Source: Fimbriimonadia bacterium (GTDB lineage Bacteria > Armatimonadota > Fimbriimonadia > Fimbriimonadales > GBS-DC). Taken from it: DNA of 64,000 bases. The stretch covers positions 62,001-126,000 of the forward strand of contig JAHCHP010000008.1 of NCBI GenBank assembly GCA_026129765.1, in the 5' to 3' direction. This document shows, in pieces, positions 47,607-55,632 of this stretch (within the stretch, counting starts at the first letter, position 1; every line of letters begins with the position of its first letter). A program made the position numbers and the translations under genes. The notes below the pieces were generated by a model. It saw nothing but the letters and a program-made list of their open reading frames with translations. It searched no databases and had not been told where the DNA came from.

Positions 47607-48125
47607 ATGCTGCCAGAAGAACAGCCTCGACAGGTCAGTTTTGAACGTGAACGTGGAATCTCCGAAATCCGCGTTACCCCCGAAATCGCCTATCTCTTTG
47701 TGAGTGTGCCAGCGAGTGATGATCCCGCGCCCCACCGAATGCGGGTGCTGGAAGCCATGCGCCAAGAAGAGATCAGCCTCTTTTTGATAAAAATTCAGCC
47801 TTCAGGAATCAGTTTCGGCATCGCGCTTTCCAATGTTGAAAAGGCGCGCGCGCGGATCGAAGAGATGGGCTATGGGCTGGTATTGAGAGAGAACCGGGTG
47901 ATGGTCTCTGTCTTTGCGCAAAACATGCGAGAGATGTTTGGAGTGATGGCAACCTTAGCGGAAACCCTGTATCAAGCGGGCGCGCCCATCGAGCAGATTG
48001 GCGATGCCCACGACCGGGTGATCTGCTTGATTGACGCAGAACGCGCGCCCAACGCCGTTGACCGCCTGCGCAAAGCGTTCGGCTTGAGCGAATTCGCGAT
48101 TAAATGGGGGAGTAAACGCGCTTGA
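47607..48125 (+). CDS. Stand-alone double ACT-domain protein, likely regulator of aspartokinase
   Basis: The 172-residue product has no kinase part but looks like two tandem ACT modules: ISEIRVTPEIAYLFVSV, then HRMRVLEAMRQEEISLFLIK, and GYGLVLRENRVMVSVFAQ, then ETLYQAGAPIEQIGDAHDRV and ICLIDAERAPNAVDRLRKAF. The second half has the order seen in aspartokinase regulatory domains. ACT pairs bind amino acids. It lies between dapF and lysC, and its TGA overlaps the TTG start of lysC, so it is probably a lysine or threonine sensor for this cluster. A -10-like TATACT precedes it closely. Confidence 0.7.
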   Translation: MLPEEQPRQVSFERERGISEIRVTPEIAYLFVSVPASDDPAPHRMRVLEAMRQEEISLFLIKIQPSGISFGIALSNVEKARARIEEMGYGLVLRENRVMVSVFAQNMREMFGVMATLAETLYQAGAPIEQIGDAHDRVICLIDAERAPNAVDRLRKAFGLSEFAIKWGSKRA

Positions 48126-49486
48126 AAATCGTTGTGATGAAGTTTGGCGGCACCAGCGTCGACTCGCAAGATCATCGCCTGTTGGCGGCGCGCAAAGTGT
48201 TACAAGCGATCGAGAACGGCTACCGTCCGGTGGTAGTGGTCTCTGCCATCGGGCGGCGTGGCGCGCCTTATGCCACCGATACTTTGCGCGATTTCCTACG
48301 CGCCATCGACAACACCGTCCCACCACAGCCTCGTGAAACCGACCTGATGATGGCGTGCGGCGAAATTATTTCGACGGTTGTGATGGCGCAGACTTTGCGC
48401 GCTTTGGGACATTCGGCGGTCGCGCTGACAGGCGGACATGCAGGCATCGTGACGGACAACGAGTTTGGAGCGGCGCGCATTTTGGAAATCCATCCAGACG
48501 CGATTCGCCGCTGCTTAGAACGAGGCTTGGTGCCGGTCGTTGCGGGCTTTCAAGGCATCACACGCCCCGACGCGATCTACCCTTACGGTTCCTTAACCAC
48601 TTTGGGCCGAGGGGGGAGCGACACCACCGCCGCGGCGTTGGGCGCGGCATTGAAAGCCGATGCAGTGGAGATTTATACCGATGTGGACGGCGTGAAAACC
48701 GCAGACCCTGATTTTGTGAAAGACGCCCCCACCCTCAGCGAAATCACCTACAGCGAAGTCGCGGAGATTGCCCATCAGGGAGCGCGCGTTCTGCACCCGC
48801 GAGCTGCTGAAGTCGCGATGGATTATGACATTCCGCTCTGGGTCAAGAGCGCGTTCAACGATGCGCCCGGAACCCAAGTGAAGAAAGCGGATCAGGTCGC
48901 CAGCCGCCGGGTCACAGGCATCACGCATACCGGAAAATTGATTTATACCAACCTGCATATCCCCTACCCAGAACACAAAGCGCATCTGGAACTGGAGATC
49001 TACCGGTTGATGGGACAAGCGAGGGTCAATATCCATGTCATCAGCCTGGACGAACAAAACATCGGCTTTGCGTTTCCCCGTGAACATCATCAGGCAGTGC
49101 GAGCTCTGTTTGACGGACTTTTGGTTCCCATCGAACAGTCCGATGGCGGTCGGGTCTTCTACCTATTTCAGATGGGCGAACAAATGAGCGAAACTTGCGC
49201 AACCCAGCGGCGCATGCTGGAAAAAGCAGGCATCAGCGGCGAGTCGCTTCGGGTTCTTACAGCGACCTTTGTCGAAGGATGCACAATGGTCTCTGTCATC
49301 GCGCATGGCTATAGTCGCGAAGCGGGCGTCTTCGCAACGATTCTGCAAACCCTGTCAGAAGCCAACATTCCTGTCTGGCAGTCGGCAGACTCGGAACTCT
49401 CCTTGTCTTGTATCATTCCCGAAAGTGAAGTTGGAAGGGCGGTGAAACTTCTCCATGACCGATTCGCGCTTTACTCAGCCTACTGA
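48122..49486 (+). CDS. lysC: Aspartate kinase
   Basis: The 454-residue enzyme phosphorylates aspartate, the entry to lysine, threonine and methionine synthesis. Kinase motifs are VVMKFGGTSVDSQDHRLL, VVVVSAIGRRGAPYATDTLR, SLTTLGRGGSDTTAAALGAA, VEIYTDVDGVKTADPDF and EVAEIAHQGARVLHPRA. C-terminal ACT modules (INIHVIS-type and SVIAHGYSREAGVFATIL) allow feedback control. The start is a TTG at 48122 overlapping the ACT gene stop; it gives the exact family N-terminus. The 3' end overlaps the AtpZ-like gene by 32 bases. Confidence 0.95.
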   Translation: MKIVVMKFGGTSVDSQDHRLLAARKVLQAIENGYRPVVVVSAIGRRGAPYATDTLRDFLRAIDNTVPPQPRETDLMMACGEIISTVVMAQTLRALGHSAVALTGGHAGIVTDNEFGAARILEIHPDAIRRCLERGLVPVVAGFQGITRPDAIYPYGSLTTLGRGGSDTTAAALGAALKADAVEIYTDVDGVKTADPDFVKDAPTLSEITYSEVAEIAHQGARVLHPRAAEVAMDYDIPLWVKSAFNDAPGTQVKKADQVASRRVTGITHTGKLIYTNLHIPYPEHKAHLELEIYRLMGQARVNIHVISLDEQNIGFAFPREHHQAVRALFDGLLVPIEQSDGGRVFYLFQMGEQMSETCATQRRMLEKAGISGESLRVLTATFVEGCTMVSVIAHGYSREAGVFATILQTLSEANIPVWQSADSELSLSCIIPESEVGRAVKLLHDRFALYSAY

Positions 49487-49823
49487 TGAGCCTTTTGAGG
49501 AGCAGCCGGTACCGGAAGTGCCTGCCTCGCCAGAGCTGCCCCCTGTGCCAGAGATGAAAATCGAGCGACCGCCCGAAAAGACGCGCGAGCCTTCCTCCGA
49601 CAGAGGCAACCCTGCGCTCTCTTTTGGGATTGCGATGTCGGTCAGCACCTCGCTGGTTGTGCCGATTGTCGCGGGCGCGCTTGGCGGCGCTTGGCTCGAT
49701 AACCGCTTTGGGACGACGCCGATTTTCGCGCTGATTCTGCTGCTTTTGGGGGTGGTCATCGGATTTGCTCAGATGTTTCGCTTACTCAATCGCCTGAATC
49801 GCGAAGAGGAGCGCAAGCGGTGA
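49455..49823 (+). CDS. AtpZ-like F0F1 ATPase-associated membrane protein
   Basis: The 122-residue product has a Pro/Glu-rich N-terminus (about residues 1-50) and two membrane helices: LVVPIVAGALGGAWLDNRFG and FALILLLLGVVIGFAQMF. The GxxxGxWLDxxxGTxP pattern is that of the AtpZ/AtpI family, which aids assembly or magnesium/calcium handling of ATP synthase. It overlaps the lysC end by 32 bases, and its stop overlaps the next GTG. No ATP synthase structural gene follows within the window. Confidence 0.8.
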   Translation: MTDSRFTQPTDEPFEEQPVPEVPASPELPPVPEMKIERPPEKTREPSSDRGNPALSFGIAMSVSTSLVVPIVAGALGGAWLDNRFGTTPIFALILLLLGVVIGFAQMFRLLNRLNREEERKR

Positions 49824-50221
49824 CAAAAGGCGATCACCACGACCCCGCGCTGTTTTGGAAGAGGGGTAACAACGCGATGGCGGGCATGGGACTGCTGGGA
49901 GTCGCGGTGCTGTGGATGATGGGGCATACAACGATGGGCATTGGCTACGGCGTGGGCGCTGGCACCATTTATCTCATTATCGCTTTATATCGACGAATTG
50001 CCCGATCTTATGCGCGCCCCCATGTCGCGCCTGGCGTGTTCCAACGAATTCTCCTCTTGGGCGGCATTGTGAAATATCCCTTGCTGTTATTCATTGTGTT
50101 TGGCGTCACCCGCTTAGGCGAACCAGCAGCATTGGGCTTTGTGATTGGGGTCAGTTTTTGTTTGATCGCGTTGGGAACAACAGCTGTTTTGGGGGAAAAA
50201 GCCGCCAAAAAAGCGGGGTGA
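49820..50221 (+). CDS. ATP synthase subunit I-like membrane protein
   Basis: The 133-residue product has four hydrophobic segments (MAGMGLLGVAVLWMMG, GVGAGTIYLIIALYRRI, ILLLGGIVKYPLLLFIVFGV, ALGFVIGVSFCLIALGTTAV) and matches the general AtpI/ATP synthase I pattern. It starts with GTG at 49820, overlapping the AtpZ-like stop by four bases. The expected atpB is not next; instead miaB converges. This suggests the pair was detached from the main atp operon, although the family call itself is only moderate. Confidence 0.65.
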   Translation: MTKGDHHDPALFWKRGNNAMAGMGLLGVAVLWMMGHTTMGIGYGVGAGTIYLIIALYRRIARSYARPHVAPGVFQRILLLGGIVKYPLLLFIVFGVTRLGEPAALGFVIGVSFCLIALGTTAVLGEKAAKKAG

Positions 50222-50253
50222 CAGGAAAAGGAGAGCAAAGCCTGCCACCCCAA
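50206..50253 (-). terminator. Candidate terminator for miaB
   Basis: On the minus strand GGGGTGGCAGG and CCTGTCACCCC pair imperfectly around a 15-base loop (50216-50253), followed after two bases by a six-T run. It overlaps the 3' end of the atpI-like gene and could stop leftward transcripts from miaB. Confidence 0.45.
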
Positions 50254-50333
50254 AAGTTTGTTGTTCACTTTAAGTATACAACATTTTTGAGGCTGTTGTC
50301 AAGGTTTTCGCGAAAAAAATTGCGCAAATTGCT

Positions 50334-51665
50334 TCAAGATATGATTTTTCCTGCTAAACCCCACAATTTCGCGGTCTGCGATTGCACTTTTACTAAGTAT
50401 CCTGACAGTTCCGGCGAACCCTCAAAGTGCATCATTTTGAAATGTCGAGTATAGCCCGCCAGTTTGGCAGGGTCTTTTTGGCTGGGTCCTTCCACCAGCA
50501 CTTCAAAGGTTTGTCCGACTTGGCTCGCGTTGATTTCGCAAGATATCCCGTTTTGCAACGCAATCAGGCGCGCTAACCGCTCCTTTTTCACCTCGCTGGG
50601 AACCTGATTCTCCATCTCCGCCGCTTTCGTGTTCGGGCGCGGGCTATAGGCAAACATATACGCGCCATCGAAACGCATCCGCTCCACCATTCTCAGCGTG
50701 TTTTCGAACTGCTCCTCCGTCTCGCCCGGAAACCCCACAATCAGGTCGGTCGTGAGGGCAATGCCCGAAACCCGGTCACGCAGACGCTGAGCGATCTCTT
50801 CAAACTGCTCAATCGTATAAACGCGCTTCATGGCTTGCAGCACTTCTGGGTCGCCCGATTGAAGCGGCAAATGCACATGTTCCATCACTTTCGGCAAGGA
50901 CGCGATGGCTTCTATGACGTCCTCTTTGAAATCGCGGGGGTAGGGCGAGGTGAATCGGATGCGCTCAATACCGTCAATCGCTTGAATCATTTCCAGCAGG
51001 CGCGCAAACGGCACTCTGCCCTCCATCAGATTTTTGCCGTAAGAGTTGACCGTCTGTCCCAACAAGGTCACTTCTTTCGTTCCTAATTCTGCCAAGCGTT
51101 TGATTTCGTCCAGAATGTCTTGGGTGGGTCGGCTGCGCTCGCGCCCTCGGGTGGATGGCACAATGCAGAAGGTACAAAACTTGTCGCAACCATATTGGAT
51201 CGGCACAAAGGCTTTTAATTTGGGCGCGCGGTCCACTTTGCGTTGGGGCAAGTCGGTGACGACGTTGCCGCGGCGTTCGGGCAGTTCCAATCTGAGCGCG
51301 AACCGCCGTTTCTGCAACACTTCGTCGATCATCGCGCCCACTTTGGCGATGTGCGCTGTCCCGATAATCATATCCACATGGGGAGCGCGCTTTCGAATCT
51401 CCTCTGCCCGGATTTGCGCCATGCATCCGCAAACCCCAATCACCGCGTTCGGGCGTCGTTGTTTGTGGGTCTTTAGCTCGCCCAGCACGCTGAACACTTT
51501 ATCCTCGGGCTTCTTTCGCACCGAGCAGGTATTCAGCAGGATCACATCGGCTTGCTCCAGCTGTTCGGCAGGCGCAAGCCCGCGCTCCTGCAGGTACAGC
51601 CCAATCTGTTCGGAGTCCTCTTCGTTCATCTGGCAGCCCCAGGTGAGAATTTTATAGGTTTGCAT
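50334..51665 (-). CDS. miaB: tRNA-2-methylthio-N6-dimethylallyladenosine synthase MiaB
   Basis: The 443-residue radical-SAM enzyme adds a methylthio group to i6A37 of tRNAs. The N-terminal cluster cysteines lie in YKILTWGCQMNEEDSE, LLNTCSVRKK and IGVCGCMAQ. The radical-SAM site is QYGCDKFCTFCIVPSTRGRE, and GQTVNSYGKNL and HVHLPLQSGDPEVLQAMKR are MiaB-type rather than RimO/MtaB-type. A TRAM domain ends it (VLVEGPSQKDPAKLAGYTRH). It is a single gene converging on the atpI-like gene, with a possible terminator at its 3' end. Confidence 0.96.
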   Translation of the reverse strand: MQTYKILTWGCQMNEEDSEQIGLYLQERGLAPAEQLEQADVILLNTCSVRKKPEDKVFSVLGELKTHKQRRPNAVIGVCGCMAQIRAEEIRKRAPHVDMIIGTAHIAKVGAMIDEVLQKRRFALRLELPERRGNVVTDLPQRKVDRAPKLKAFVPIQYGCDKFCTFCIVPSTRGRERSRPTQDILDEIKRLAELGTKEVTLLGQTVNSYGKNLMEGRVPFARLLEMIQAIDGIERIRFTSPYPRDFKEDVIEAIASLPKVMEHVHLPLQSGDPEVLQAMKRVYTIEQFEEIAQRLRDRVSGIALTTDLIVGFPGETEEQFENTLRMVERMRFDGAYMFAYSPRPNTKAAEMENQVPSEVKKERLARLIALQNGISCEINASQVGQTFEVLVEGPSQKDPAKLAGYTRHFKMMHFEGSPELSGYLVKVQSQTAKLWGLAGKIIS

Positions 51666-51953
51666 GACCCTTGAATTATACCCTTCCCATCAGCCTGAGT
51701 GATTGGCGATTATAAAGATACTCTCAGCAAGCATCGTCCTCAAAATAAGTTCTTGAGTATAAGCGGGTTTCAATCTGCCCTCTGTTTCACTTCACATTGA
51801 TGCTTATAGAAGGATTCTGCTTTTTGTGGATTCCCGCGTTCCCCGCTTTCGCGAGGATGAACAACGGGAATGACGGAGTGCAGTCGTTTGCGTTGGATAT
51901 GCTTCCAATAACCGGAAAATTCCATTTGAATTCTATTTACAAGAAGCGAAAAG
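51666..51953. repeat. Gene-free stretch with a palindromic element
   Basis: Bases 51829-51883 (GATTCCCGCGTTCCCCGC ... GCGAGGATGAACAACGGGAA) are the third copy of the element seen at 32727 and 35664. No gene, promoter or RNA is recognised in the rest. Confidence 0.65.
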
Positions 51954-52394
51954 TCAAGTCAATTGGGAAGGATCAACGACAATGATGTGATTGAATCGCT
52001 GGAAGTCCTGTCCATTGAATGTGAGCAAATGCTTGATTTGATGGGTTTGCATTATTGCCACCAACCGTGCGTCATGGACTTGCTTCCCTTGAACACCAAG
52101 ACTGCCAACAAGATTAAGCCAATTTTGGAAAATGTCCGAATTTTCTTGCAATAATGGAAATTGAGATAAAATGTTTTGCGCTTCTTTCTCTGCGTCTGCA
52201 GGAAGCCAGCCAAATCCGTTCACCTGAGTGGGGCGAGTCGCTACATTCCAAAATTCCACTAAAACTTGAGCCGTCACGTGGAGTGAGTGTCCTTGCGAAA
52301 GTAAATGGAGTAGCGCGTTCACGGCAACAGAATGTTGGACATCCTGTCGGTTCACTAACCTAAGCAACACATTCGTATCTATCAAATAGTCCAT
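51954..52394 (-). CDS. PIN-domain toxin (VapC-like)
   Basis: The 146-residue product is a PIN-domain ribonuclease. The acidic catalytic residues are visible: Asp6 in YLIDTNVLLRL, Glu47 in TAQVLVEFWNVATRP, Asp108 in KQVHDARLVAIM and Asp130 in LLTFNGQDFQRF. It follows the partner gene after three bases, as usual for a toxin-antitoxin pair. All catalytic positions are kept, so it should be active. Confidence 0.88.
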   Translation of the reverse strand: MDYLIDTNVLLRLVNRQDVQHSVAVNALLHLLSQGHSLHVTAQVLVEFWNVATRPTQVNGFGWLPADAEKEAQNILSQFPLLQENSDIFQNWLNLVGSLGVQGKQVHDARLVAIMQTHQIKHLLTFNGQDFQRFNHIIVVDPSQLT

Positions 52395-52397
52395 CGA

Positions 52398-52814
52398 TTA
52401 TTCGTATAGGTTTTCTCGGCGGAGCTGCTCATCTGTCATTGAGGGCGCAGAAGGGCGTTCCTGCTGGACCCATTCCAGAAATCGCTTGGCGCGTTGATTG
52501 GGTGTCAATGTTTCTGCATTTTTGGGTTGATGAGGCAAGAAAACCAGCCGAACCGGCTTCACTTCTAATGAATGATTTCCTTGTGATTTCTCAATTTTGG
52601 ACAGCAGGTATAATTCGCCGCTCTCTCCCTTAGAAGTCAAAAATGCGTGAAGGGCTTCCTGATCACTAAGAGAAATGTCAATCGTCTCGCTAATGTCCGT
52701 TTTTGTTTCCTCAAGATCGCTTCGGCGCAATCGCATCGGAGCCTCAAGCAGACTCTTGAGTGCTTCAGCCGATAATTCGCCTTCAGTCCCACCTAATTCA
52801 TCAATTTTGCTCAT
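52398..52814 (-). CDS. Putative antitoxin partner of the PIN toxin
   Basis: The 138-residue product is not a standard VapB. Its last 30 residues (RAKRFLEWVQQERPSAPSMT, then DEQLRRENLYE) resemble the C-terminal toxin-binding segment of many PIN antitoxins, which often ends LSDEAISRESIYE. The N-terminal 90 residues are acidic and contain no obvious DNA-binding fold. Position directly upstream of the toxin with a three-base gap supports the role. How the pair would be autoregulated is not visible. Confidence 0.6.
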   Translation of the reverse strand: MSKIDELGGTEGELSAEALKSLLEAPMRLRRSDLEETKTDISETIDISLSDQEALHAFLTSKGESGELYLLSKIEKSQGNHSLEVKPVRLVFLPHQPKNAETLTPNQRAKRFLEWVQQERPSAPSMTDEQLRRENLYE

Positions 52815-52881
52815 TTAACTCAGCCTCTACTAAAACTATACCTCGATAAGGACGACTTAGTTTGCAAGAACCGTTTTATCC

Positions 52882-55632
52882 TCACCCCGTGCTTTGCATC
52901 GCGGCGGCGATTCCGTTCACGCTCATCATCATCACTTCTGCCAACGCTTCTTTTTCCGATCCTGAAGCAGCGCGCAAGCGTTTCATCAGATCGACTTGTA
53001 TCAAATTCAGCGTATCGGTGTAGGGATTTCTCAAACGAATTGATTTCATAATCACCGGGTTATGCGCCAAGAGAGCATCGCTGCCCGTGAGTTGCAACAG
53101 CGCATCCCGCGTTCGTTCAAACGCCTGCTGAATTTCTTGGGGGGTGAGGCTTTGGCTCAGTTCCGCATAGAAGGAGGCGATCTCCAGACGGGCGCGCGCC
53201 ATCTCTTGCTGCGCGTTGTCAATCACAGCCCGAAAAAACCGCCACTCACAATAGAGGGTTTGCAGGGTCTCAAGATTCGCGTGCGATTCCTGGATGAGTT
53301 CGATAACAGCGTCGCCCAAGCCGAACCATCCCGGCACATTCCAGCGAGTCTGGGTCCAGGCGAAAACCCAAGGAATCGCGCGTAAATTCTCAAAATCGAC
53401 CGCGCCGCCGCTGCGCGCCACGGGGCGGGAGGCAATCGGCAGACGACTGATTGATTCGATGGGTGTAACGGTGGTGTACCACTCCCAGAAATCGTCGCGT
53501 TCAATCAGAGCGCGGTAGGCGCGCATCGAACGCTCGGAGAGTTGTTCCAACAGCGGGCGCGCCGCTTCCAAAGAATCCAATTCCTTCGCCACCTCTGGGC
53601 GTGAGGAAACAAGCATCGCATGAATGATCTGCTCCAAATGGCGTCGCGCAATCGCGGGGAGCGCGTACCGGAACGTGATCACTTCCCCTTGTTCTGTGAA
53701 GCGGATTCGCCCGTTTAAGCTTTGGGGCGGATTCGCTCGGATGGCGCGATTCGCCCTGCCGCCCCCGCGCCCCACGGTGCCTCCGCGTCCGTGAAAGAAG
53801 CGAAACTGAACCCCATGCGCGTTGCAGGCATCCGCCAGCGCTTCCTGAGCGCGGTAGAGCGACCAGTTCGCGATCCAATAACCCCCATCTTTGTTGCTGT
53901 CGGAGTACCCCAACATCACTTCTTGAAACATGCCCCGCGATTGAAGGTATTGACGATAGATAGGGTTTTGAAACAGCATACCCATAAACGCCCCGCATCC
54001 CTGCAAGTCCTCAATCGTTTCAAACAACGGAACCAGATCGATATCGGCTTGAACCTCCGGTTCCATCCGCCATAAACCGGTTTCTTTCATCAACAGCAAC
54101 GCTTCCAATAAATCGCTTTGTTCGTGTGTCATGCTCAGGATGTAACTGCCTATCGACTGACGATTTAATTCGAGGGCTTCGCGGATGACCTCCAGCGTCT
54201 CCAACACTTGGCGCGTGCTTTCGGATACGGCGGCTCGTCGCGGCAGCAAAGGACGGGGATGTCTGAGTTCCGCTTCCAGAATTCGAAGGCGTTCAGATTC
54301 GCCCAAGCGAAGATAATCGGTCGTAACACCGCCCAGGCTGAGGAGTTCCGCAACCGCGCTTTCATGTTGGCGCGTGTGCTGGCGTATATCGAGCGCGACC
54401 AAATGAAACCCGAATACCTTTGCCCGACAGTAAAGCCGTTCTAAGCGGGTCGAGATACCGTAAGGTTCGCTCCCTTGCTGATAAAGACAGGATCGAAGCA
54501 GTTGCAAATCTGCCAAAAAATCGTGGATGGCATAGCGTGGATCGTCCTGCGCTGCCGCTTGCAATTTTGCATAGATATACATGAGCTTGACCCGGTACAG
54601 TTCATGTCTGAAATAGCCAGGCAAGGCGATCTGCCATAGTTGAGCATCCTGCGCAATCGATTCAATCAACGCGTTGGGGAGAGCGATTTGCCTTTCGGAT
54701 AGGCTAAGTTCGTGGCGCAGCGCGTCGATTTCCTGCAAGTAGCGTTGGATGATCTCCCGTCGATGAACCTGCAAGGTTTGGCGCGTGACTTCAGGGGTGA
54801 CATTCGGGTTGCCGTCCCGGTCACCACCGATCCATGAACGATAGCGCAGCAATGGCGGAAGTTCTTGGGGACACTCGCCGTAATGGGTCTCTATGGCGCT
54901 TGCAAGGTCTTCGTATAGCAGCGGCACGGTTTCCCAAATCGTATGGGTTAAAAAGTAGACTCCGTTCTGCACTTCATCTTGCGCGCGCAGGCGTTCGGTT
55001 CGCACTTCATCGGTCGCAAACAGCAGCCAAATGAGACGCTTTAGCTCATCGACGGCGTTTTCCCGTTCCCGCGCGGTGAGGGATGGTTGACGCAAGTTTT
55101 GCAAAACGCTTGCCATGCTCTGTTGCTTATAGAGCGTGCTGCGTCTCCGGGCTTCGGTGGGATGCGCGGTAAGGGTTGGCTGTATATCCAATGTTTGCAA
55201 CAGGTTCATCAGCGCTTCTAATGGCAACCCCCGCTGTTTCAGTTGATAGACCGCTTGCGCAATCGACTCGGCGCGGGGGGTCTCATGGGTCTCCGCCCGT
55301 TCGCGCTCCCGGTTGATTCGCGCGATCTCCAATTGTTCCGCTTTGTTGACCAGATGAAAGAAGATCGTAAACGCTTTCACCAAATTGCGCAGGGTGCTTA
55401 ACGGCAGCGTCTCGATGCGTTTTTGCGCTTGTTTGTGCAAGGCGGGATTATTCTCCTGCTGTGCCTGCTTACAAAGCAGTCTTAACTCCTCGACGAGCGC
55501 CAAGCAGTTGCTGCCCGCGCTTTGGCGGATCACATCTCCCAGCAAACCGCCCAACAGGTTCACATGTTCGCTCAGTTCGGGCGTGATGCCGCTGCTCTCA
55601 GCTTGAATCTGCAAAGGCGCAACAGGCTTCAT
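52882..55632 (-). CDS. ppc: Phosphoenolpyruvate carboxylase
   Basis: The 916-residue enzyme carboxylates phosphoenolpyruvate to oxaloacetate. Catalytic His157 lies in QPTLTAHPTEARRRS; GYSDSNKDGGYWIANW, FRFFHGRGGTVGRGGGR and the second catalytic His are present. The C-terminus ends in Gly, as usual for this family. The ATG at 55632 overlaps the xylB stop by four bases, so the two form an operon. It replenishes oxaloacetate, the precursor for the aspartate family whose genes lie 5 kb to the left. Confidence 0.97.
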   Translation of the reverse strand: MKPVAPLQIQAESSGITPELSEHVNLLGGLLGDVIRQSAGSNCLALVEELRLLCKQAQQENNPALHKQAQKRIETLPLSTLRNLVKAFTIFFHLVNKAEQLEIARINRERERAETHETPRAESIAQAVYQLKQRGLPLEALMNLLQTLDIQPTLTAHPTEARRRSTLYKQQSMASVLQNLRQPSLTARERENAVDELKRLIWLLFATDEVRTERLRAQDEVQNGVYFLTHTIWETVPLLYEDLASAIETHYGECPQELPPLLRYRSWIGGDRDGNPNVTPEVTRQTLQVHRREIIQRYLQEIDALRHELSLSERQIALPNALIESIAQDAQLWQIALPGYFRHELYRVKLMYIYAKLQAAAQDDPRYAIHDFLADLQLLRSCLYQQGSEPYGISTRLERLYCRAKVFGFHLVALDIRQHTRQHESAVAELLSLGGVTTDYLRLGESERLRILEAELRHPRPLLPRRAAVSESTRQVLETLEVIREALELNRQSIGSYILSMTHEQSDLLEALLLMKETGLWRMEPEVQADIDLVPLFETIEDLQGCGAFMGMLFQNPIYRQYLQSRGMFQEVMLGYSDSNKDGGYWIANWSLYRAQEALADACNAHGVQFRFFHGRGGTVGRGGGRANRAIRANPPQSLNGRIRFTEQGEVITFRYALPAIARRHLEQIIHAMLVSSRPEVAKELDSLEAARPLLEQLSERSMRAYRALIERDDFWEWYTTVTPIESISRLPIASRPVARSGGAVDFENLRAIPWVFAWTQTRWNVPGWFGLGDAVIELIQESHANLETLQTLYCEWRFFRAVIDNAQQEMARARLEIASFYAELSQSLTPQEIQQAFERTRDALLQLTGSDALLAHNPVIMKSIRLRNPYTDTLNLIQVDLMKRLRAASGSEKEALAEVMMMSVNGIAAAMQSTG

